Notes under the pieces: model-generated
Databases searched by the model: none
Told to the model about the DNA's origin: nothing
Seen by the model: the letters and a program-made list of their open reading frames with translations, nothing else
Source of the DNA: Mycolicibacterium sp. P9-64
Lineage (GTDB): Bacteria > Actinomycetota > Actinomycetes > Mycobacteriales > Mycobacteriaceae
Assembly: GCF_008329605.1 (NCBI RefSeq)
Contig: NZ_NPKO01000004.1
Coordinates: 434,001-498,000 of the forward strand
Length of the DNA stretch: 64,000 nt
Direction of reading: 5' to 3'
Made by a program: the position numbers and the translations under genes
Shown: positions 54,969 through 62,477 of the stretch, piece after piece
How the letters are laid out: each line of letters starts with the position of its first letter
Numbering within the stretch: the stretch's first letter is position 1

Positions 54969-55052
54969 GAGTGAAACGGTAGCTCAGAACTGCGCTCACG
55001 ACCTGGTCGATTGGCGCGGCGGCGCAGACTTCCCCATGACAGACTGCGCTGC

Positions 55053-55811
55053 ATGAGTCGCAGGACCGTGCCAAGGGCCCTCACCGTCGTCGCCGTGGTG
55101 ACGATCGTGGTGTCGGTCGTCGGCTTCATCGCCACGCTGATCCTGAACGCGTTCGTCTTCGACGAGTACGACGCCTACGGCGAGGTCCCCATCCCAGGCT
55201 CGAACAGCCTGCACCTGCCCGCGGGAGACGTCACGGTCACGTTCCACACGGTGCTGATCGGTGGCGGTGGCAACGGCCTGCCCGTCCCGCCGTTGAAGTA
55301 CCGCATCGTTGCGCCCGTCGGTGTCGAGGAACCGGTGCTGACCGAGGATTACGGAAGCACCACGACGGTCAACAACGATGCGCGCGTCCGCATCGGCTAT
55401 CTGCACGTCCCCGCCGAGGGCACCTACGACATCACCACCGACGGCAACGTCAGCGCGTTCCTGGACCCGCGGCTGGCGTTCGGTCATGGCAGCAGCTACG
55501 GGCACCTGCCGTGGATCTTCGTGGCGATCTTCGGGCTTGCCGTCGTCGACCTGATCATCGCGCGGGTATGGGCGAGCAAGGTCAAGCGAAGCGAGCTGAT
55601 GCCGACCTACCCGCCGCCACCGGTGTATCCGTCGTCGCCGATGTACTCGCCGCCACCGGCAACGTTCACCCAACCCGTCGAACCGTACGTTCCCACCGAT
55701 CAGGGCATCCGCATCCAGCAGCTCAATACGCTTGCCCAGCTGCGTGATTCGGGCGCGCTCACCGAAGCGGAGTACGAGGCCGAGAAGAAACGGGTACTCG
55801 ACGGGCGCTAG
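55053..55811 (+). CDS. Membrane protein with C-terminal SHOCT domain
   Basis: This 252-residue protein starts at ATG 55053 (MSRRTVPRALTVVAVVT). A membrane helix (about residues 9-32) is followed by an extracellular beta domain (to about 150) and a second helix (about 153-173). A proline/tyrosine-rich cytoplasmic linker leads to a SHOCT motif at the end (IQQLNTLAQLRDSGALTEAEYEAEK). The SHOCT segment is a short oligomerisation or binding helix. Its end overlaps the end of the MBL gene by 4 bp. Function unknown. Confidence 0.8.
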   Translation: MSRRTVPRALTVVAVVTIVVSVVGFIATLILNAFVFDEYDAYGEVPIPGSNSLHLPAGDVTVTFHTVLIGGGGNGLPVPPLKYRIVAPVGVEEPVLTEDYGSTTTVNNDARVRIGYLHVPAEGTYDITTDGNVSAFLDPRLAFGHGSSYGHLPWIFVAIFGLAVVDLIIARVWASKVKRSELMPTYPPPPVYPSSPMYSPPPATFTQPVEPYVPTDQGIRIQQLNTLAQLRDSGALTEAEYEAEKKRVLDGR

Positions 55812-56434
55812 TGGCCGCGGGCGACCCATTCGTCGTAGTGCACGATCTCGTCGCCGATGACGGTGGTGTCGCCGTGCCCGGTGTAGACGACGGTGTCGGC
55901 GGGCAGCTCGCCCAACTTCTCCGAGATGGACGCCAAAATGGTGGGGAAGTCCGAGTACGACCGTCCCGTGGCTCCTGGGCCGCCGCTGAACAAGGTGTCC
56001 CCGCTGACCACGGCTCCGAGTTCCGGGGCATACCAGCACACCGACCCAGGCGAGTGGCCGGGCGTGTGCAGCGCGCGGATCTCCACGTCGCCCGCGGATA
56101 GCACCAGTCCGTCGTCGACGCTGCGGAAGTCCTTGTCCGGATGGGTCATTCGCCACAGCACGTCGTCGGCGGGATGGAGCAGGACCGGTGCGTCGAGGGC
56201 GTCGGCGAGCTCGGGCGCGACGGTGACGTGATCGTTGTGGCCATGCGTGCAGACCACGGCGACCACGTTGCGGCCTGCGACCGCATCGATGATCGGCTGC
56301 GCGGTGTGGGCGGCGTCGAACACCACGACGTTGGAATCGTCACCGATGATCCAGATGTTGTTGTCGACGTCCCAGCTGCCGCCGTCGAGTTCGAAGCTGC
56401 CGCTGGTGACGACGCGTTGGATGTTGGTGGCCAC
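55808..56434 (-). CDS. MBL-fold metallohydrolase (Rv2260-like)
   Basis: This 208-residue protein has the zinc motif THGHNDH near residue 64-70, followed by HPADDVLWR, HTPGHSPGSV and GDTLF, the typical metallo-beta-lactamase fold of the glyoxalase-II type. It starts 31 bp after the mscR gene (GTG 56434), as in M. tuberculosis, where Rv2260 follows mscR. The product may act on the S-formyl or sulfinamide products of mycothiol chemistry. That is an inference from operon context. Confidence 0.87.
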   Translation of the reverse strand: MATNIQRVVTSGSFELDGGSWDVDNNIWIIGDDSNVVVFDAAHTAQPIIDAVAGRNVVAVVCTHGHNDHVTVAPELADALDAPVLLHPADDVLWRMTHPDKDFRSVDDGLVLSAGDVEIRALHTPGHSPGSVCWYAPELGAVVSGDTLFSGGPGATGRSYSDFPTILASISEKLGELPADTVVYTGHGDTTVIGDEIVHYDEWVARGH

Positions 56435-56465
56435 TACTGCTCTCCGTTCTTCGCGCGAGCGCTCA

Positions 56466-57551
56466 TCACAAGATGACCACGGAGCGCAGTACCTCGCCGG
56501 CGTGCATCTTGTGGAAGGCCTCTTCGATGCCGTCCAGTCCGATGCGTTCGGTGACGAACTTCTCCAGGGGCAGTCGCCCCTGCAGGTACAGGCTGATCAG
56601 GGTGGGGAAGTCGCGCTCGGGCAGGCAGTCGCCGTACCACGCGGACTTCAGCGTCCCGCCGCGGGAGAAGAAGTCGACCAGCGGCATGTCGATGCGCATG
56701 TCTGGGGTCGGAACACCTACCAGCACAACGGTTCCCGCCAGGTCGCGGGCGTAGAACGCCTGCTTCCAGGTCTCGGGCCGCCCGACGGCGTCGATCACCA
56801 CGTCGGCGCCGTTGCCGTCGGTGAGGTCCTGGATGGTCTCGACGACGTCGAGTTCGCGGGCGTTGATGGTGTGGGTGGCACCGAACTCGCGTGCCCAGTT
56901 CAGTTTGGTGTTGTCGGTGTCGACGGCGATGATCCGCCGTGCGCCGACCAGTGCTGCGCCGGCGATCGCGGCGTCGCCAACACCGCCGCAACCGATGACT
57001 GCGACGGTGTCGTCGCGACCGACTGCGCCGGTGTTGACCGCTGCGCCGAGACCGGCCATCACGCCGCAGCCCAGCAGGCCCGCGACGGCGGGGTCGGCGG
57101 CCGGGTCGACCTTGGTGCACTGTCCTTCGTGGACGAGCGTCTTGTCGGCGAATGCGCCGATGCCCAGCGCAGGGGTGAGTTCGGTGCCGTCGGTGAGCGT
57201 CATCTTCTGTTCGGCGTTGAATGTGTTGAAGCAGTACCACGGTCTGCCGCGCTTGCACGCCCGACATTCGCCACACACCGCGCGCCAGTTCAGGATCACG
57301 AAGTCGCCGGGCTCGACGTGGGTGACGCCCGCGCCGACCGATTCGACCGTGCCTGCGGCCTCGTGCCCGAGCAGGAAGGGGTACTCGTCGTTGATCCCGC
57401 CCTCGCGGTAGGTCAAGTCGGTATGGCAGACGCCGCACGCGGTCACGTCGACGACCACTTCACCGGGGCCCGGATCGGGGATCACGATGTCAACCAATTC
57501 GACCGGTTGCTTCTTGCTCCTCGAGATCACGCCGCGCACTGTCTGACTCAT
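56466..57551 (-). CDS. mscR: S-nitrosomycothiol reductase / mycothiol-dependent formaldehyde dehydrogenase (MscR)
   Basis: This 361-residue zinc alcohol dehydrogenase starts [20 protein letters not shown], matching Rv2259 as I recall. Catalytic zinc ligands are in [15 protein letters not shown] (Cys near residue 37) and LLGHEAAG (His 62, Glu 63). The structural zinc loop is [15 protein letters not shown] (near 92-106). The Rossmann motif [15 protein letters not shown] is near residue 184. It removes formaldehyde and S-nitrosomycothiol using mycothiol and NAD. It is co-transcribed with the MBL gene. Confidence 0.95.
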   Translation of the reverse strand: MSQTVRGVISRSKKQPVELVDIVIPDPGPGEVVVDVTACGVCHTDLTYREGGINDEYPFLLGHEAAGTVESVGAGVTHVEPGDFVILNWRAVCGECRACKRGRPWYCFNTFNAEQKMTLTDGTELTPALGIGAFADKTLVHEGQCTKVDPAADPAVAGLLGCGVMAGLGAAVNTGAVGRDDTVAVIGCGGVGDAAIAGAALVGARRIIAVDTDNTKLNWAREFGATHTINARELDVVETIQDLTDGNGADVVIDAVGRPETWKQAFYARDLAGTVVLVGVPTPDMRIDMPLVDFFSRGGTLKSAWYGDCLPERDFPTLISLYLQGRLPLEKFVTERIGLDGIEEAFHKMHAGEVLRSVVIL

Positions 57552-57618
57552 GGTTACAACTTAAAGGGTGACCATCACGTCGGTGGCCACAACCCGGAAC
57601 GGATTAGGCTGCTGCGCC

Positions 57619-58443
57619 ATGAGCGCCTTGGACGCGATATCCGACTGGCCGGTTCCGACTGCGGCGGCCGCAGTCGTCGGGCCGTCCGGTGTGCTGGCGG
57701 AGTTCGGTGACACCCGGCGCCGGTTCGCCCTCGCGTCGGTGACCAAGCCACTGGTCGCCCGCGCCGCGCAGGTCGCGATCGAGGAGGGCGTCGTCGAACT
57801 CGACTCCCAGGCGGGCCCGTCGGGGTCGACGGTTCGGCACCTGCTCGCGCATACGTCGGGACTTGCGATGCAGTCGGCTGAGTCGGTGGCGGCACCGGGC
57901 AAGCGTCGCGTCTACTCCAACTACGGCTTCGGCGTGCTCGCCGAGACGGTGCAGGAGGAGTCGGGCATCGCGTTCGAGCAGTACCTCGCCGAAGCCGTCT
58001 TCGAACCCCTCGGCATGGGGGCCTCGACGCTCGTCGGCGGTGCGCAGGCGGCCGGGTACGGAGGGGAGTCGACGGTGGCGGATCTCGTCGCCTTCGCCGT
58101 CGATCTGCTGCGGCCCGTTGTCGTGTCGCCACAGCTGCACGCCGAGGCGATCACGGTCCAATTTCCCGGTTTGGACGGCGTGTTGCCCGGGTTCGGCGTC
58201 CAACGGCCGAACGACTGGGGGCTGGGCTTCGAGATCCGCGACGGCAAGTCCCCGCATTGGACGGGGTCGGCGAACTCGGGTCGAACGTTCGGTCACTTCG
58301 GCCAGTCGGGCACGTTCATCTGGGCCGATCCGGCCGCCGACCTGGCACTTGTCGTGTTGACCGACCGTGATTTCGACAAGTGGACCTACCCGTTGTGGCC
58401 TGCCCTGTCTGATGGAGTGCTGAGAGAATTTGGCGCACACTAG
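57619..58443 (+). CDS. Beta-lactamase-related serine hydrolase
   Basis: This 274-residue protein starts at ATG 57619 (MSALDAISDWPVPT). The catalytic SxxK is in ASVTKPLVAR (Ser near residue 43), and the YxN motif is in VYSNYGFGVL (near 100). The HxG-like third motif is near FGHFGQSG. The protein is shorter than AmpC and has no signal peptide, so it is likely a cytoplasmic esterase/hydrolase. In M. tuberculosis the corresponding gene (Rv2257c) lies near mscR. Substrate unknown. Confidence 0.85.
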   Translation: MSALDAISDWPVPTAAAAVVGPSGVLAEFGDTRRRFALASVTKPLVARAAQVAIEEGVVELDSQAGPSGSTVRHLLAHTSGLAMQSAESVAAPGKRRVYSNYGFGVLAETVQEESGIAFEQYLAEAVFEPLGMGASTLVGGAQAAGYGGESTVADLVAFAVDLLRPVVVSPQLHAEAITVQFPGLDGVLPGFGVQRPNDWGLGFEIRDGKSPHWTGSANSGRTFGHFGQSGTFIWADPAADLALVVLTDRDFDKWTYPLWPALSDGVLREFGAH

Positions 58444-58571
58444 CGCAACACGGGTCCCACAAGGCACAATAGACACGCACGACCCAGTTTTAACGTTATG
58501 CATCGTGACCCTTTCGGAATCACCAGGTCGGCTTGGGGAAGACGTCCCTAGTGGAGCCGAAGGAGCAAATG

Positions 58572-59084
58572 ATGCGTGCGTCGAACCAATTCGCCGACAC
58601 GACGACTGGTGTGGTTTACGTCCACGCCTCGCCCGCGGCGGTATGCCCACACGTGGAGTGGGCGCTGTCGTCGACCCTGTCGGCGCGAGCGAACCTGAAG
58701 TGGACACCTCAACCCGCCATGCCAGGACAACTGCGCACCATCACCAACTGGGTGGGTCCGGTCGGGACGGGCGCCCAGCTGGCCAGCGCGCTGCGGTCGT
58801 GGTCGGTGCTGCGCTTCGAGGTGACTGAAGACCCGAGTGAGGGCGTCGACGGCTACCGCTGGTGCCACACCCCGCAGCTCGGTCTGTGGGCGGGAACGAT
58901 GAGCGCCAACGGCGACGTGATGGTCGGCGAGATGCGCCTTCGCGGCTTGATGGCATCCGGAGCCGACACTCTCGCCGCCGAGCTGGACACGGTGCTCGGC
59001 ACCGCATGGGACGAGGCGCTGGAGCCCTACCGCGGTGGCGGCGACACCGGTGAGATGAGCTGGCTCAACCGCGGAGTTGGCTAG
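58572..59084 (+). CDS. DUF3145-family protein
   Basis: This 170-residue protein starts at ATG 58572 (MRASNQFADTTTGVVYVHAS) with AGGAG 6 bp ahead; an ATG 3 bp earlier is possible. The segments PAAVCPHVEWALSSTL and TPQLGLWAGTMSANGDVM are highly conserved in actinobacterial DUF3145 proteins. It is widespread in the phylum, single-copy, and without known function. No signal peptide or membrane helix is visible, so it is probably cytoplasmic. Confidence 0.88.
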   Translation: MRASNQFADTTTGVVYVHASPAAVCPHVEWALSSTLSARANLKWTPQPAMPGQLRTITNWVGPVGTGAQLASALRSWSVLRFEVTEDPSEGVDGYRWCHTPQLGLWAGTMSANGDVMVGEMRLRGLMASGADTLAAELDTVLGTAWDEALEPYRGGGDTGEMSWLNRGVG

Positions 59085-59104
59085 CGGCCGTTAGCATCGA
59101 GGCC

Positions 59105-59320
59105 ATGGGGGAACTACCGCTGGACGAGGATTACGAGCAGCCTGCGAAGAGCAAGCGCGGTGCGGTGGTGATCTTCCTTCTCGGCTGGCTCGTCCTACCG
59201 GTGGCCGCAGCCATGCTCAACGAGCTGGACACTCCGTGGTTTCAGATCGCGTGTGTTGCCACGCTGGCCTTCATCGTCGTGTTCATCATGGCGGCGATCC
59301 GGGTGGTGCGCCGCTTCTAA
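59105..59320 (+). CDS. Small membrane protein
   Basis: This 71-residue protein has two membrane helices (about residues 19-37, VVIFLLGWLVLPVAAAML, and 46-66, IACVATLAFIVVFIMAAIRV), joined by a short loop. An acidic N-terminus (GELPLDEDYEQ) precedes them. It lies 20 bp after the DUF3145 gene and is probably co-transcribed. No family recognised, but codon bias and the two-helix layout support a real gene. Confidence 0.7.
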   Translation: MGELPLDEDYEQPAKSKRGAVVIFLLGWLVLPVAAAMLNELDTPWFQIACVATLAFIVVFIMAAIRVVRRF

Positions 59321-59353
59321 AGACACCGTCGTCGGCCTCGAAATCCCAGTCCA

Positions 59354-60265
59354 TCAGCCGATTGTCGCTGGCCGCAGGATCCGCAGCGCGTCGGGCACCG
59401 CGGACACCTCGACCGGCAGCGGGCAGACGAACTCGCCGTCGGCGTAGGCGTTGATGCCGGGGCAGTCGACCGTGATCACCTTCGCCCGCTCAGTGCGCAC
59501 CGCGTCGAGGTTGACGTGAGTGCCCTTGAAGACGGTGGGGAACAAGCGAATCAGCTTGGTGCGCGACGCGGACTGCACCAACGTCGCGTCGAGCAGCCCG
59601 TCGGTGGGGTCGGCGTCGGGGCAGATCAGCATGCCGCCGCCGTAACTGCGGGTGTTGCCGAACGCGGCCAACGTCAACTGGGTATCCACCTCTCGGCCGT
59701 CGAACGTCAGCCGGAACGGCAGCAGCCGCAGCTGCGATAGCTCGGCGAGCATCGCGACGTTGTAACGCATCCGGCCGTGCGGCCAGCTCATGCGGTTGGT
59801 CCGATCGGTGACCAGCGAATCGAAGCCGGCGGCCATGACCGTGCCGAACCACTTGTCGGTGCCGTCGGCGCCCTTGATCCGGCCAAGATCCACCGTCGCC
59901 ACGTCGCCGTCCACGATGACGTCGGCGGCGGCCTCGGGATCCTTTGTAGGAATGCCGAATTCGCGGGCATGGTCGTTACCCGTGCCTGCGGGGATGATGC
60001 CCAGCGGGATGTCGGTCTGGGCCAGCACCTGAAGCGCGAGGGAGATGATGCCGTCACCACCGACGACCACCAGAGCGTCCATCCCGCGCTCCAGTGCCCC
60101 CTCGACGAGGCGTCGGGCATGCTCGGCATCGGTGCCTGCGATGGCGACGACGTCGACCCCGCGCCGATGCAACTGAGCGACGGCCCGCTCGGCGGCGTGC
60201 GGTGCGCTGCCGTGTCCGGACGCCGGGTTCGTCAGCACCGTGACCCGCGTCGCCCCTGAACTCAC
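59354..60265 (-). CDS. Diacylglycerol/lipid kinase (Rv2252-like)
   Basis: This 303-residue protein starts at GTG 60265 (VSSGATRVTVLTNPASGHGS). The DAGK catalytic domain has NPASG (near 14) and VVVGGDGIISLALQ (GGDG near 63). A conserved GTGND motif follows (PAGTGNDHARE, near 87). It phosphorylates diacylglycerol; in M. tuberculosis Rv2252 acts in phosphatidylinositol mannoside synthesis. The start overlaps the stop of the flavoprotein gene (GTGA), so the two are co-translated. Confidence 0.88.
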   Translation of the reverse strand: MSSGATRVTVLTNPASGHGSAPHAAERAVAQLHRRGVDVVAIAGTDAEHARRLVEGALERGMDALVVVGGDGIISLALQVLAQTDIPLGIIPAGTGNDHAREFGIPTKDPEAAADVIVDGDVATVDLGRIKGADGTDKWFGTVMAAGFDSLVTDRTNRMSWPHGRMRYNVAMLAELSQLRLLPFRLTFDGREVDTQLTLAAFGNTRSYGGGMLICPDADPTDGLLDATLVQSASRTKLIRLFPTVFKGTHVNLDAVRTERAKVITVDCPGINAYADGEFVCPLPVEVSAVPDALRILRPATIG

Positions 60266-61875
60266 GGGATCAGCTTGCCAGGGTTGAGGATTCCCGTCGG
60301 ATCGAGCACGGCCTTGACCGCGCGCAACACCTCGACGCCGAGATCGCCGACCTCGTCGCGCATCCACGGCCGGTGATCGGCACCGACGGCATGGTGGTGG
60401 GTGATCGTGCCTCCGTTGTGGACCATCGCGTCTGACGCCGACGTCTTGGCCTTGCGCCACTGCTCGATCGGGTTGCCGCGCTGGCCGGCGACCACGGTGA
60501 AGTACAGCGACGCCCCGGTGGGATACACATGGGAAATGTGGCACAACACCAGTGCCGGAGTACCGGTTTCGGCGAGCGCGGTCGTCAGCGCCTCGGTCAC
60601 CGCCGCCTTGAGCGTTCCGAGGTTGGACCAGTTGGTCGCCGTCTCCAACGTCTCACACAGCGCACCGGCGGAGAGCAACGAGTCCCGCAGATAGGGCGCC
60701 CCGAACCGGCCGTGCTCCCACGCCTGCGCGGGCCCGTCGCCCAACGACGTGCCACCGTGCGACTCGAGCACCGCGCGGGTCTCGGCGTGCCTGCTCTCGG
60801 TGTGCGCCGCAGTGCCCTCGAACGTGGTGATCGCCAGGCAACCGCCGGTGACGCTCTGCTCGCCGATGGTCTCGGTGGTCGCCAGGTTCACGCCGGTCTC
60901 CGCCTCGTCCGACAGCCGCATGACGGTCGGGCCGGTTCCGGTCTGGGCGACCGCCCGCAGCGCCGCGGCACCGGTCGCGAAGTCGGGGAACGACCACGCT
61001 TCGTACCGCGTGGTCTCCGGGACGGGGTGCACCCGCACCCGCACGCGGGTGATCACGCCGAACACGCCCTCCGACCCGATGATCAGCTGACGAAGGTCGG
61101 GGCCCGCCGCCGATGCCGGGGCGCGGCCCAGGTCGAGCACTCCTGCCGGAGTCACCGCCGTGACGCCGCGGACCATGTCGTCGAACCGGCCGTAACCCGC
61201 CGAGTCCTGGCCCGACGACCGCGTCGCGGCGAAGCCGCCGATCGTGGCGAACTGAAAGCTCTGCGGGAAGTGCCCAAGCGAGAAGCCCCGTTCGCCGAGA
61301 AGTCGCTCCGCATCCGGTCCGGTGACGCCTGCGCCGAGCTCGGCCTCCCCGGACACCTCGTCGAGACCATGTAACTGGTCGAGGTGCCGGAGGTCGAGCG
61401 AGACGACGGCCTTGAACGCACCGCGGATGGGGTCGACGCCGCCGACCACGGTGGTGCCACCGCCGAACGGGACGACGGCAATGCCTTGGTTGGCGCAGTA
61501 GCGGAGTAACTCGGCCACCGCTGTTTCATCGGCGGGCAACAGGACCGCGTCGGGCGCATCCTGCACGCCGGAATCCTTGCGGCGCAACAAATCCAGTGTG
61601 GACTTGCCGCCGGCCCGCAGGAGCCTGCCGTAGTCGTCGACGATGCAGTTCTGCTCGCCCACGATGGCGACCAGCGCGGCCCGCTCGGCGTCGGACAGGG
61701 CCGACGGCCGCACGCGGACCTGGTCGGCGGCAAGCTCGGCCGCTGGCGCACCGTTCACCCCGAGCGCCTGCTCGAGCAGGGTGCGGATGCCGTCGGACAG
61801 CGGCTTGGCTGCTGCCGGGTCGCCCCAGGCGTTCCACTTCATCGGGGGTTGTGTGTGGTCACTCGATGGGGTCAT
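60262..61875 (-). CDS. FAD-linked oxidase, AGPS-like (Rv2251-like)
   Basis: This 537-residue protein has the PCMH-type FAD domain (PFGGGTTVVGGVDPIRG near 139-155; FATIGGFAATRSSGQDS near 210). The C-terminal HNGGTITHHHAVGADHRPWM segment has the triple histidine motif of alkyldihydroxyacetonephosphate synthase. In eukaryotes that enzyme makes ether lipids. Whether the mycobacterial enzyme does so is unknown. It is divergent from the TetR gene at 61896 and co-transcribed with the lipid kinase. Confidence 0.87.
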   Translation of the reverse strand: MTPSSDHTQPPMKWNAWGDPAAAKPLSDGIRTLLEQALGVNGAPAAELAADQVRVRPSALSDAERAALVAIVGEQNCIVDDYGRLLRAGGKSTLDLLRRKDSGVQDAPDAVLLPADETAVAELLRYCANQGIAVVPFGGGTTVVGGVDPIRGAFKAVVSLDLRHLDQLHGLDEVSGEAELGAGVTGPDAERLLGERGFSLGHFPQSFQFATIGGFAATRSSGQDSAGYGRFDDMVRGVTAVTPAGVLDLGRAPASAAGPDLRQLIIGSEGVFGVITRVRVRVHPVPETTRYEAWSFPDFATGAAALRAVAQTGTGPTVMRLSDEAETGVNLATTETIGEQSVTGGCLAITTFEGTAAHTESRHAETRAVLESHGGTSLGDGPAQAWEHGRFGAPYLRDSLLSAGALCETLETATNWSNLGTLKAAVTEALTTALAETGTPALVLCHISHVYPTGASLYFTVVAGQRGNPIEQWRKAKTSASDAMVHNGGTITHHHAVGADHRPWMRDEVGDLGVEVLRAVKAVLDPTGILNPGKLIP

Positions 61876-61895
61876 GCGTTACAGTATTACAGATC

Positions 61896-62477
61896 ATGTC
61901 AATCAGTAATGCGGATCCGGATATGCCCGTTGAGGAGCGGATCCTCGATGCGGCGGCCAGTTGCGTGCTCGCCTACGGCGTCGACCGCGTCACGCTTGCC
62001 GAGATCGCCAGGCGGGCGGGCATCAGCCGGCCCACGGTCTACCGGCGGTTTCCTGACAAGCGCTCGATCCTGGCCGCCTTGCTCACCTCACGGATCACCC
62101 ACGCCCTCGACGACGTTGCGAGCCCCGGCGTCGGCCGCGAACCGCTGGTCGAACGCATGGTTGCGGTGGCCGAGCGCCTCCGCCACGACGACGTCATCAT
62201 GTCCGTGCTGCACCAGGCGCCGGATCTGGCGATGTTCTATCTGTCCGAACGCCTCGGCACCAGCCAGCAGATTCTGTTGGACACCGTGGCCGGCGAGATC
62301 AAGACCGCCCAGGACGAGGGCAGCGTCCGCCCCGGTGACGCCCGCCAACTCGCCGCCATGTGCCTGCTGATCGCGCAGTCGACCATCCTGTCCGCTCGGC
62401 TGGTCGAGCCCATCCTCGACGCCGCAACCCTGGTCGGCGAGCTGACCCGTGCCCTGAACGGATACCTGACACCATGA
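61896..62477 (+). CDS. TetR-family regulator upstream of glpD
   Basis: This 193-residue protein starts at ATG 61896 (MSISNADPDMPVEERIL); ATG 61923 is an alternative. The helix-turn-helix is at about residues 33-55 (LAEIARRAGISRPTVYRRFP). The stop overlaps the glpD start by 4 bp (ATGA). The gap to the divergent flavoprotein is only 20 bp, in which a TTACAG-TA-TTACAG direct repeat (61879-61892) can serve as an operator. It likely controls glpD and the lipid genes. Confidence 0.88.
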   Translation: MSISNADPDMPVEERILDAAASCVLAYGVDRVTLAEIARRAGISRPTVYRRFPDKRSILAALLTSRITHALDDVASPGVGREPLVERMVAVAERLRHDDVIMSVLHQAPDLAMFYLSERLGTSQQILLDTVAGEIKTAQDEGSVRPGDARQLAAMCLLIAQSTILSARLVEPILDAATLVGELTRALNGYLTP